Positions 33,219 to 39,772 of a DNA stretch of 39,772 nucleotides are shown one piece after another. This DNA comes from an uncultured bacterium. Its GTDB lineage: Bacteria > Bacillota > Clostridia > Lachnospirales > Lachnospiraceae. The stretch covers positions 1 through 39,772 of the forward strand of contig CANRWP010000029.1 of the NCBI GenBank assembly GCA_947643595.1, given 5' to 3'. Under the pieces are notes generated by a model that was given only the letters and a program-made list of their open reading frames with translations, was not told where the DNA came from and did not search any database. Position 1 is the first letter of the stretch. Each line of letters opens with the position of its first letter. The translations under genes and the position numbers were made by a program.

Positions 33219-34058
33219 TCACACCAGCTTCATACACGCCGCAAGATTCCCTCTCTGCCCGTGACTTGCCCGGTGGGAAAACAGAAAATCCGGGTTACAG
33301 CAGGTGCAGAGATCCGTCACCTCTATATGCTCCGCCGGGATCCCCGCCTCCAGCATGACAAGCCGGTTTGCCTCCCAGAGATCCAACTGGTATTTTCCGG
33401 GTTTCGTCTCATAAAACAATTCCCCCGCCGGAAAGCTCTTCCCAAACTCCTCCGCCACATCCTCGCTCACCTCATAGCAATCCTGACAGATGGACGGTCC
33501 GATCGCCGCATAGACATCCTTCGGATCTGTCCCGAAAGCCTCCTTCATCCTCTCCACCGTCTTCCTGCCGATCTTTTGCACGGTTCCCCGCCAGCCGGAG
33601 TGGGACAGGCCAATCGCCCTCCTCACCGGGTCCACAAAAAACAGGGGCACACAGTCCGCAAAAAAAGTGCAGAGCACGATCCCCTTCTCCTGTGTGATAA
33701 GTCCGTCCACATCCGTATAATCCTTCGGCCTCGTAACGCCCTTCCCCCTGTCCTTCGCCGTGACAAGGCGGATGTGATCCGTATGGGTCTGATCCGAGCA
33801 GACCATATCCTCCACACTGCTCCCCAGCACCTCCGCGATCCGACGGTAGTTCTCATCCACCGCTTCCTTATCGTCCCCTCTCGCATAGCTGAGATTCATC
33901 GATCGATAGATCCCCTCGCTGACACCGCCCTCCCTGGTGGAAAAAAGATGGCGCACCACCCCTGTCCTCTCCAATCCTGGAAAGGTGAGGTATGTCACGC
34001 CATTTTCCGCCGTATGTACTGCCAGGGCTTCCCGCCCCGCTTTTCTTTTTATCTCCAT
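33219..34058 (-). CDS. pgeF: YfiH/PgeF-family protein (purine nucleoside phosphorylase, laccase domain)
   Basis: A 279-residue protein of the multicopper-polyphenol-oxidase-like (DUF152) family. Members act as copper- or zinc-dependent enzymes on purine nucleosides, and E. coli PgeF (YfiH) prevents misincorporation in peptidoglycan. Motifs are QTHTDH, TFFADCVPLFF, LSHSGWRGT (metal-binding His and Cys) and GPSICQDCYEV, with CTCCNPDFLFSHR near the end. A GTG at 34067 overlaps yraN, but the ATG at 34058 has GGGTG six bases before it, so I use it. It lies in the conserved rplS-rbgA-rnhB-yraN neighbourhood. Confidence 0.92.
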   Translation of the reverse strand: MEIKRKAGREALAVHTAENGVTYLTFPGLERTGVVRHLFSTREGGVSEGIYRSMNLSYARGDDKEAVDENYRRIAEVLGSSVEDMVCSDQTHTDHIRLVTAKDRGKGVTRPKDYTDVDGLITQEKGIVLCTFFADCVPLFFVDPVRRAIGLSHSGWRGTVQKIGRKTVERMKEAFGTDPKDVYAAIGPSICQDCYEVSEDVAEEFGKSFPAGELFYETKPGKYQLDLWEANRLVMLEAGIPAEHIEVTDLCTCCNPDFLFSHRASHGQRGNLAACMKLV

Positions 34059-34063
34059 AATTG

Positions 34064-34417
34064 TCACCCGATATAATCAAACGCATTCCGAAACCAGCTG
34101 ATCTCCTCCCCGCAGATCGCCACCACATCGAACCGCACCGGCGAAAAATCTCCCATTTTGTGCATCATCCGGTAGTAGTCCGACACCCGGCATATCTTCC
34201 TCTGTTTCCGGTAATCCACCGCCTCCTGCGGCGTGCCCTTTCCAGCATCCCTGCGGTACTTCACCTCCACAAAAACAGTGGTCTCACCATCCCTTGCCAC
34301 AATATCGATCTCCCCGTACCGGTTTCGGAAATTGCGGCACAGGATCCGAAGCCCCCGCTCCTCCAGAAACGCTTCCGCTCTCCTCTCGTAGATTTCTCCT
34401 ACTCTCCTCTTATTCAC
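34064..34417 (-). CDS. YraN family protein (UPF0102, nuclease-like fold)
   Basis: A 117-residue protein of the YraN/UPF0102 family, which has a restriction-endonuclease-like fold. The family core is RNFRNRYGEIDIVARDG (Asp and Glu of the nuclease-type site) followed by TVFVEVKYRR (Glu-x-Lys). It probably acts in DNA processing; the exact role is not known. It follows the FlhB-like gene by 31 bases and slightly overlaps the possible GTG start of pgeF. Confidence 0.94.
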   Translation of the reverse strand: MNKRRVGEIYERRAEAFLEERGLRILCRNFRNRYGEIDIVARDGETTVFVEVKYRRDAGKGTPQEAVDYRKQRKICRVSDYYRMMHKMGDFSPVRFDVVAICGEEISWFRNAFDYIG

Positions 34418-34448
34418 AAAGCCTCCTCCCTCTCTCCGGGCAGGGCTT

Positions 34449-34742
34449 CTATTTCTTCATCTTCGCCCGAATCTTATCCATCGCATCCACAAACACCAGT
34501 ATCTCCGCCACGACCTCATAGAGCTCCGGCGGGATCATTTCCCCGATATCCAGCCGGGACAGCGTGTTTGCCAGCTCATTGTCCTGGTGCAGCGGCACAT
34601 TTGCCTCCTTCGCCTTCTCGATGATCTTCTCCGCCAGAACCCCCTTGCCGGTGGCAATGATCCGGGGTGCCTCATCGTTGGGGTCGTACTCCAGCGCCAC
34701 CGCCGTCTTTGGTTTCTTATCTTTCCCATTCACCTGCGCCAT
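34449..34742 (-). CDS. FlhB C-terminal domain homologue (YlqH-like)
   Basis: A 97-residue protein that resembles only the cytoplasmic C-terminal domain of the flagellar export switch FlhB. The core is TAVALEYDPNDEAPRIIATG, then VPLHQDNELANTL and the end VAEILVFVDAMDK. The FlhB self-cleavage motif NPTH is replaced by KPKT, and all membrane helices are missing. Such free-standing YlqH proteins accompany a FliK-like gene next to rnhB in Bacillota, including species without flagella. GAGG lies nine bases before the ATG, inside the end of the FliK-like gene. Confidence 0.9.
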   Translation of the reverse strand: MAQVNGKDKKPKTAVALEYDPNDEAPRIIATGKGVLAEKIIEKAKEANVPLHQDNELANTLSRLDIGEMIPPELYEVVAEILVFVDAMDKIRAKMKK

Positions 34743-34745
34743 ACA

Positions 34746-36347
34746 CTATGCCCTCACATCAAAAGCCGTGTAAGAGACCATCGTATCACTCTCCTCAATT
34801 CCCCGGATACGGGACATGACGTTCTCCTCCTGCTCCTTCTCCTTATATTTCATCTCCGCCTGCATATGATATCCCTTCTTCTCCAGCCGCTCATTCAGGA
34901 GATGAATATGATCCGCCAGAAAATCCAGTACGCCCTCGTTCGCCAGTGTAAACTGCGTGGAGACATCGTAATCTTTCATCTTCACGTAGATATCCAGATC
35001 TCCCAAATGCTCCATCTCCAGGTGAAGCAGCGCGCTGGTCGAACCGTCCTCGGAAACTTTTCCCTTCTTTTTCTGATAGACATACAACTCTCCGTGCGCG
35101 TTCTCCATGGATGTTTTTAACGGTATCTGGAGATAGGGAAACATCTGATTCACATTCTGCATAAACTGCAGATTCTGATTCAGCTGATGTACCGCCTGCC
35201 CTGCCTGCGTATCCGCTTTTCCGGCCGCGGAAAAGATCTCCTGCAACTGCCCGGACTGGTTTTTTATCTTCTGATAAAAATTCTTCACTTCCTCTTTATC
35301 AGCAAAACTTTCCGGTTTTATTGTCCATTGTTCCGACAGCAGACTTCTCACCTGCGCCGTGAAATCTTTCTGCATCCCCTGCAGACGCTCCTCCAGGCCT
35401 TCCGGCAGCTTAAGTCTTCCCTGCTCCGCCAGTTTCGCGCCGTCCTTCAACAGCACCGCGCCGTCCTCGTCCGCCAGCTGCTGCAACACTCTCGTCGTCA
35501 CCTGGTTTAAATCCGTCCCGCTCTGTCCGTTTATCCGACCCTCGCCGAGATCTCCCCCCTCCGAGATCTCTTTCATCAATCCGTCCAGCTCCCGCATAAG
35601 CGACGTCACAGAAGCCTTCTCTCCGCCGGTTTCCCCGCCCTGAAGCGCCTCCAGCATATCTTTCATAAACTGAACCCCGGCCAGCGGCTTCCCTTCCCCG
35701 TCAAAAGAAGAAAGCACTCCGGGCAAGGCATCCGTTATGTGATCCATCGTGTGTAAAAGCTGATGCTGCATGTTCTTTGTCGCCTCATACTGCATCACAT
35801 TGGTCTCGTTGATCTCCAGCCCCATCGCGGTTAATCTGACAATCGTGTCAGGTGATGCCTGCGGAAAATCCGCGACTGCCTTTCCCATCTGCCACAGACT
35901 GCTCTTATCGATCGGCAGCCCCTCCTCCATCATACTGTTTACCATCGCGATATTCTCGCCGGTAAGCGGCATTCCCGCCGCGTTCAGCGCGCCCATGGCA
36001 GCGCTTTTTCCCGCGGAAAGATTGGTATACAGAGGACTCAGCGTCAACTTATCATCCGAATTTCCTTTTACTTCAAAGAGCATCTGTTGTCCGACGGAGG
36101 CTTTGATATCCCCGTCCAACCTGGCCCCTATCTCCACGCCGCTTCCGATATCCAGCAGAATCTGACTACCCTGCATGGAGCTGATCCTGCCTCCGACGGT
36201 CTGCCCGGCCACCAGAGAATTTAAGACCGCGCTGGCGTGGAGCTGCTTTGCGACAGCGGAAGCGGACGCCACATTGCCCGCCGCGCCTGTCTGATTTGTC
36301 TGTCCTGAAGTTACTCTGGATAAAATATCCGTAAGTGTGATATTCAT
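34746..36347 (-). CDS. FliK-like protein (flagellar hook-length control C-terminal domain)
   Basis: A 533-residue protein. The N-terminal 120 residues carry a low-complexity start and a beta domain (VGGRISSMQGSQILLDIGSG). A long helical middle follows, and residues of about 415-515 resemble the FliK C-terminal domain (LLHLEMEHLGDLDIYVKMKD; FLADHIHLLNERLEKKGYHM). It overlaps rnhB by four bases (ATGA) and is followed after three bases by the FlhB-like gene, as in B. subtilis ylqG-ylqH. No other flagellar gene is in the window, so its role may not be in hook building. Confidence 0.85.
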   Translation of the reverse strand: MNITLTDILSRVTSGQTNQTGAAGNVASASAVAKQLHASAVLNSLVAGQTVGGRISSMQGSQILLDIGSGVEIGARLDGDIKASVGQQMLFEVKGNSDDKLTLSPLYTNLSAGKSAAMGALNAAGMPLTGENIAMVNSMMEEGLPIDKSSLWQMGKAVADFPQASPDTIVRLTAMGLEINETNVMQYEATKNMQHQLLHTMDHITDALPGVLSSFDGEGKPLAGVQFMKDMLEALQGGETGGEKASVTSLMRELDGLMKEISEGGDLGEGRINGQSGTDLNQVTTRVLQQLADEDGAVLLKDGAKLAEQGRLKLPEGLEERLQGMQKDFTAQVRSLLSEQWTIKPESFADKEEVKNFYQKIKNQSGQLQEIFSAAGKADTQAGQAVHQLNQNLQFMQNVNQMFPYLQIPLKTSMENAHGELYVYQKKKGKVSEDGSTSALLHLEMEHLGDLDIYVKMKDYDVSTQFTLANEGVLDFLADHIHLLNERLEKKGYHMQAEMKYKEKEQEENVMSRIRGIEESDTMVSYTAFDVRA

Positions 36348-37096
36348 AGATTTTTAATGAAACTCTTCCTGTGAATGGGCGTCGGCCCGTATTTTCTGAT
36401 CGCTTCTATATGCATGGCGGAACCATACCCCTTATGGGAGGCAAAACCGTACTCCGGATAGACCTCGTCATATCGGACCATCAGCCGGTCTCTCGTCACC
36501 TTCGCCACGATGCTGGCCGCCGCTATGGAAATGCTTTTCGCATCCCCCTTGATGATCGGCACCTGCCTGATCTCTATGCCCGGAATCGTGACCGCGTCGT
36601 TGAGCAGCAGATCCGGTTCCGTGGAGAGAGCGCGCACCGCCTCCCGCATCGCCTCGTAAGTCGCCTGCAGAATATTGATCTCGTCGATCCGCGCCGGCGT
36701 ATTGAAACCAATGCCCACCGCAAGGGCGATCTCCATGATCTCGTCGTATAACTCTTCTCTCTTTTTTTCGGATAATTTCTTGGAATCGTTTAGATACAGA
36801 AGACTGCAATTTTTTGGCAGGATAACGGCTCCGGCCACCACCGGTCCCGCCAGAGGTCCCCGGCCCACCTCGTCGATGCCGCAGATATAAGAATACGCAT
36901 CATACTGCCTCTCATACCGTTTCATCTCCTCCGTGCGCCGCACTTCCCTCTCGTATGACTCGATCCGCTTTCTCGCGGAAGCGACCGCCGCCTGCACCCC
37001 GCTTCTCGCATCCCCTTCATAGGAAGCGATAAGCTGCGGCAGACCGGCGATCCCGCACTCCGAAAATTTCTGTCTTATCTCCGCCGTCTTTTCCAT
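36344..37096 (-). CDS. rnhB: Ribonuclease HII
   Basis: A 250-residue enzyme that nicks RNA in RNA-DNA hybrids and removes misincorporated ribonucleotides. The first catalytic pair is in GIDEVGRGPLAGPVVAGA (Asp-Glu at about 74-75). The third acidic residue is in LLLNDAVTIPG and the last in the conserved SIAAASIVAKVTRD block, with YGFASHKGYG following. A 70-residue helical N-terminal extension precedes the catalytic core, as in Bacillota RNase HII. AGGGGA lies just before the ATG. It is 16 bases after the lepB gene and overlaps the FliK-like gene. Confidence 0.97.
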   Translation of the reverse strand: MEKTAEIRQKFSECGIAGLPQLIASYEGDARSGVQAAVASARKRIESYEREVRRTEEMKRYERQYDAYSYICGIDEVGRGPLAGPVVAGAVILPKNCSLLYLNDSKKLSEKKREELYDEIMEIALAVGIGFNTPARIDEINILQATYEAMREAVRALSTEPDLLLNDAVTIPGIEIRQVPIIKGDAKSISIAAASIVAKVTRDRLMVRYDEVYPEYGFASHKGYGSAMHIEAIRKYGPTPIHRKSFIKNL

Positions 37097-37112
37097 ACTT
37101 CCCCTTTTGTCT

Positions 37113-37655
37113 CTACTGATGTTTCAGCTTCCCGAATTTTTCAAACGGATAGATCCGCACCCAAGCCCTGCCAATAATATCATCCTTATGGATATTTCCC
37201 ACCAGCTCGGCCCTGCCGTCGGTACTGTTGTTCCGGTTATCTCCCAGCACAAAATATTCATCCTCGCCCAGAAGTATCTCATCCTCCGCCCTGCCAGGGT
37301 CCTGGATGACCTCCAACCCGTAACTTTCCTCGAGCTGTTCTCCGTCGATATAGATATTGCCGTCCCAATCGATCCTCACCGTCTCTCCCGGCATACCAAT
37401 GATCCGTTTGATGTAGTAGGTCTCCTCCTCATACTGGAACGGAAAGACGATGATGTCAAAGCGCTGGGGCTCATGAAAGCGGTAGGAAATTTTATCTACG
37501 ATCAGATTGTCCGCATCCTGCAGCGTCGGCTCCATGGAGCTGCCCTGCACCTCGGTCCTCTGCCCCACATAGTGAATGATCAGATACGTCGCCAACAGCA
37601 CCACCAGCAGATAGATACTCGTACTCAATATTTCCTTTACAACACTCTTTTTCAT
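37113..37655 (-). CDS. lepB: Signal peptidase I
   Basis: A 180-residue type I signal peptidase with one N-terminal membrane anchor (about 11-30) and the Ser-Lys catalytic pair: Ser40 in QGSSMEPTL and Lys83 in YYIKRIIG. The box-E motif GDNRNNSTD follows. It cleaves signal peptides from exported proteins at the outer membrane face. A GTG at 37664 has no ribosome site, whereas AGAGGTG lies six bases before the ATG at 37655. It is the second of two signal peptidase genes flanking rbgA; both have the short form typical of Bacillota. Confidence 0.96.
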   Translation of the reverse strand: MKKSVVKEILSTSIYLLVVLLATYLIIHYVGQRTEVQGSSMEPTLQDADNLIVDKISYRFHEPQRFDIIVFPFQYEEETYYIKRIIGMPGETVRIDWDGNIYIDGEQLEESYGLEVIQDPGRAEDEILLGEDEYFVLGDNRNNSTDGRAELVGNIHKDDIIGRAWVRIYPFEKFGKLKHQ

Positions 37656-37667
37656 CTCCGTCACCTC

Positions 37668-38522
37668 TTACGCATTGTCTGTCTGCGGCAGCTCCAGAGT
37701 AATTCTCCCCAGCCTGCCGCTCCTGAAATCATCCAGCAAAAGAGCCGCTGCCTTCTCCGTATCCAGCTCTTCGCCTTTCAAAAGGCATCCACGCTTTCCC
37801 GCAATATCTCTCAAAAGCTCAAACGCTTCTCTGTCCTCCTCCACGCCGTAGCGCTTCGCAAGCGCTCCTCCATACCTTTCGCGCAGCATTTTTATCAGGT
37901 CCTCCGCCATCTCCTCCACCTGAATCACATTGTCATTCATGGACCCGATCAGCGCCAGCTTCAGACCCACTTCCTGGCTCTCAAACTTCGGCCACAAAAT
38001 ACCGGGCGTATCCAGAAGTTCCAGGGACTTATTCAGGCGGATCCACTGCTTTCCCTTCGTGACCCCCGGCTTATTCCCGGTCTTCGTGCAGGCTTTCCCC
38101 GCAAAAGAATTGATAAACGTAGATTTTCCCACATTGGGAATTCCCACCACCATCGCGCGGACCGGCCTGTTCAAGATGCCCCGCTTTCTGTCCCGCTCGA
38201 TCTTTTCCCTGCACGCCTCCTGCACAAGACCGTGTATAGCCTTCATGCCGCCGCCGTTCTGGGAATTGACTTCCAGCACATACATTCCCTGCCCCCGAAA
38301 ATATTCCTTCCACAGTTTACCCGCGCGCTCATCCGCCAGATCAGACTTGTTTAACAAAATCAGCCTGGACTTATTTCTTCCCAGCGCGTCGATATCCGGG
38401 TTCCTGCTGGCGGCCGGAATCCTCGCGTCCACAAGTTCTATCACAAGATCGATAAGCTTTATATTCTCTTCCATCATCCTCCGGGCTTTTGTCATATGTC
38501 CCGGATACCATTGATAATTCAT
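37668..38522 (-). CDS. rbgA: Ribosome biogenesis GTPase RbgA (YlqF)
   Basis: A 284-residue circularly permuted GTPase needed for late 50S subunit assembly. The G4 motif NKSD (58-61) comes before the G1 motif GIPNVGKST (127-135), and DTPG (171-174) follows, the order typical of the YlqF/YawG group. The N-terminus WYPGHMTKA is characteristic. The C-terminal helical domain binds rRNA. It lies between two signal peptidase genes and 12 bases before the second of them, in the classic rplS neighbourhood. Confidence 0.97.
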   Translation of the reverse strand: MNYQWYPGHMTKARRMMEENIKLIDLVIELVDARIPAASRNPDIDALGRNKSRLILLNKSDLADERAGKLWKEYFRGQGMYVLEVNSQNGGGMKAIHGLVQEACREKIERDRKRGILNRPVRAMVVGIPNVGKSTFINSFAGKACTKTGNKPGVTKGKQWIRLNKSLELLDTPGILWPKFESQEVGLKLALIGSMNDNVIQVEEMAEDLIKMLRERYGGALAKRYGVEEDREAFELLRDIAGKRGCLLKGEELDTEKAAALLLDDFRSGRLGRITLELPQTDNA

Positions 38523-38539
38523 ACTCTCCGACTTCCCGT

Positions 38540-39127
38540 CTACTCGATAAATCCTATTCTGTCAATGCTGTTTCCCAGCTTGAACCACGCCTTCCCCGCG
38601 ATCGTCTCCGCTTTCACCGCCCCCACGTTGGCGGAACGGCTGTCCTCGCTGTTGTTTCGGTTATCCCCCAATACAAAATATTCCTCTTCCCCCAGGGTGA
38701 TGCCTTTCTCGGCAATTCCTCCGTCCTCTATCGTATCATAACTGTCATCTTCCTCGTAGAAATAACCGTCCAGATATATCCTGCCGTCGCTGATGGTGAT
38801 AGTCTCCCCCGGAAGTCCCACCACGCGCTTGATATAGTAATGCGTATTCTCATTTCCGTTCGGCAGGAAAACGATCACATCGCCTCTCTTCGGCGCGCCG
38901 AAACTGTAACTGATCTTGTTGATCAGGACACTCTGGCCATTGTACAGGCAGGGTTCCATCGAGGCACCGATCACACTTGTCTTCAATCCCACGGAATAGA
39001 CAAACACAAAGGCGATCAAAACGGCAAGCACAAAAAAGAAGCCCCAGCTTCCGATTTCTTTCAGCAATTCCACACTGATCGTCTTTCGTTTCTTATAAAA
39101 ATGAAGTCCCTTGCTTTTTCTGGACAT
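38540..39127 (-). CDS. lepB: Signal peptidase I (first copy)
   Basis: A 195-residue type I signal peptidase with a basic N-terminus, one membrane anchor (about 27-47) and the catalytic pair Ser56 in IGASMEPCL and Lys100 in YYIKRVVG, followed by GDNRNNSED. It is related to the copy at 37113-37655 but clearly diverged, so substrate preference may differ. I choose the ATG at 39127 (GGCGGG upstream) because an upstream extension of 18 residues runs into the promoter at 39158-39186. It ends 17 bases before rbgA. Confidence 0.95.
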   Translation of the reverse strand: MSRKSKGLHFYKKRKTISVELLKEIGSWGFFFVLAVLIAFVFVYSVGLKTSVIGASMEPCLYNGQSVLINKISYSFGAPKRGDVIVFLPNGNENTHYYIKRVVGLPGETITISDGRIYLDGYFYEEDDSYDTIEDGGIAEKGITLGEEEYFVLGDNRNNSEDSRSANVGAVKAETIAGKAWFKLGNSIDRIGFIE

Positions 39128-39157
39128 AATTTTCCCGCCTGTGTAAGTGATAAAATC

Positions 39158-39186
39158 AGTATAACAAAAAAGGAGAACCATTACAA
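39158..39186 (-). promoter_or_regulatory. Candidate promoter for lepB-rbgA-lepB-rnhB run
   Basis: On the minus strand TTGTAA (39181-39186) and TATACT (39158-39163) are separated by 17 bases, between rplS and the first lepB. It would allow the downstream genes to be made independently of ribosomal protein L19. Confidence 0.5.
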
Positions 39187-39207
39187 CCGTAACAGTCCCC
39201 CCTGTTT

Positions 39208-39555
39208 TTACCGAACAGCTTCTTTTACTTTTGCCTTCTTACCGGAAAGATTTCTCAAGTAGAACAGTTTCGCTCTTCTCACTTTACCTCTTCTCACTAC
39301 TTCGACTTTTACTACGTTGGGAGAATGAAGCGGCCATGTCTTTTCTACGCCGATACCGCCGGAAGATTTTCTGACTGTGAATGTCTCGCGGTTTCCGCCG
39401 TTCTGTCTCTTAATGACAGTCCCCTCAAAAACCTGAACCCTCTCGCGGTTTCCTTCCTTGATCTTACCGTGTACTCTCACGGTATCGCCGACATTAAACT
39501 CATCTACCGTCTCTTTTAACTGAGCCTGTTCAATTTCTCTGATTACATCATTCAT
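39208..39555 (-). CDS. rplS: 50S ribosomal protein L19
   Basis: A 115-residue ribosomal protein of the large subunit at the 30S/50S interface. The family signature is seen in [49 protein letters not shown] and the basic end [27 protein letters not shown] lies nine bases before the ATG. It heads the minus-strand run with lepB and rbgA and has its own strong promoter at 39633-39661, with a leader of about 70 bases in which GATGG and CCATC could pair. A regulatory L19 leader is possible but not shown. Confidence 0.98.
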   Translation of the reverse strand: MNDVIREIEQAQLKETVDEFNVGDTVRVHGKIKEGNRERVQVFEGTVIKRQNGGNRETFTVRKSSGGIGVEKTWPLHSPNVVKVEVVRRGKVRRAKLFYLRNLSGKKAKVKEAVR

Positions 39556-39632
39556 TTATTTCTGCCTCCTTATTGATGGGATGTTCTTAATACCTTTGTA
39601 ACAGAGGACCATCTCTTTATCGCAACGGTAGT

Positions 39633-39661
39633 ATTTTATCACAAAGAAGTGACTATTGCAA
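39633..39661 (-). promoter_or_regulatory. Strong promoter for rplS
   Basis: On the minus strand TTGCAA (39656-39661) and TAAAAT (39633-39638) are spaced by exactly 17 bases, with TGA before the -10 (extended -10). It lies about 78 bases upstream of the rplS ATG. The -35 overlaps the edge of the inverted-repeat element that begins at 39660. Confidence 0.75.
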
Positions 39662-39765
39662 GGAAAATTTTATTTATTTGCCGCGTCCCCCCGAAATACG
39701 ATGCGCCCTGTCTTTTCATCCCGAGTTTGCCACTTGCTAAATAAAACTAAATAAAAAATTTCCTT
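39660..39765. repeat. Inverted-repeat-bounded element, AT-rich ends, GC-rich core
   Basis: The left arm 39660-39679 (AAGGAAAATTTTATTTATTT) and the right arm ending at 39765 (AAATAAAAAATTTCCTT from 39749) are near-perfect reverse complements, with about one mismatch and one indel. They enclose a GC-richer core of about 70 bases (39680-39748). The right side also holds two tandem copies of CTAAATAAAA (39737-39756). No ORF fits inside. It could be a small non-coding repeat (MITE- or REP-like) or a very large hairpin downstream of the unseen upstream gene. Confidence 0.5.
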
Positions 39766-39772
39766 ATTTTAC

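Noticed and set aside
32865-34076. Plus-strand open frame of 403 codons
   Set aside because: It is the complement of the PAP2-like and pgeF genes, both of which have clear motifs.
37107-38354. Plus-strand open frame of 415 codons
   Set aside because: It is antisense to lepB and rbgA, whose catalytic motifs are intact.
39680-39748. Cyclic-di-GMP-I-like riboswitch (GGCAAAC and CGCA pieces on the minus strand)
   Set aside because: The pieces do not form the expected stems, and the sequence lies upstream of the rplS promoter, so it would not be in the rplS leader.

Overview
The window looks like chromosome from a member of the Lachnospiraceae (class Clostridia, Bacillota). The evidence is Firmicutes-type synteny (rplS, rbgA, rnhB, fliK-like, ylqH-like, yraN; and DUF512, der, plsY, gpsA), strong AGGAGG-type ribosome sites, a long-form PRPP synthetase, and a fairly GC-rich composition. 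I ran no search or composition count; family names come from motifs read in the proteins. Almost everything is on the minus strand. Only the aroC fragment, prs and one small ORF are on the plus strand. No stretch longer than about 220 bases lacks a gene; the largest gaps are 9220-9417 and 39556-39772. I saw no tRNA, rRNA, CRISPR array, insertion sequence or integrase.

Region 1 (1-9219). The 3' part of chorismate synthase converges on a two-gene operon: an ECF sigma factor and a membrane-anchored beta-propeller protein overlapping by ATGA. Upstream of a perfect-stem terminator (3613-3653) lies a second operon of an MMPL/RND transporter, a 688-residue secreted coiled-coil protein and a 315-residue secreted protein.

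Region 2 (9220-23341). A repeat-rich intergenic stretch, a small plus-strand ORF and a TetR regulator are followed, moving upstream along one long minus-strand cluster, by a GT-C membrane glycosyltransferase, a GtrB-like GT2 glycosyltransferase, tyrS, an OafA-type acyltransferase, a MoxR ATPase/VWA pair, two membrane proteins of unknown function, gpsA, plsY, der and a DUF512 protein. The cluster starts at a sigma-A-type promoter whose -35 abuts that of the divergent prs gene.

Region 3 (23486-32701), the accessory core. After prs comes a minus-strand block. In transcription order: hipBA with two identical palindromic operators; two tiny ORFs (22 aa basic, 36 aa extremely acidic); an intrinsic-terminator-like hairpin; a MazF/PemK toxin; a ClpX-like AAA+ ATPase that keeps the IGF (ClpP-docking) motif but lacks the zinc domain; a 103-aa protein; two paralogous proteins of unknown family separated by a good internal promoter and a leader hairpin; a 397-aa unknown protein; and a sigma-70-like factor whose region-4-like DNA-binding module is tandemly duplicated. 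I regard this MazF / ClpX-like / paralog pair / sigma cluster as the best candidate for an undescribed system.

Region 4 (32754-39772). A housekeeping run: a degenerate PAP2 protein, pgeF, yraN, a FlhB C-terminal homologue, a FliK-like protein, rnhB, two signal peptidases I flanking rbgA, and rplS with its own promoter. Beyond the rplS promoter lies an AT-rich inverted-repeat element of about 106 bp.
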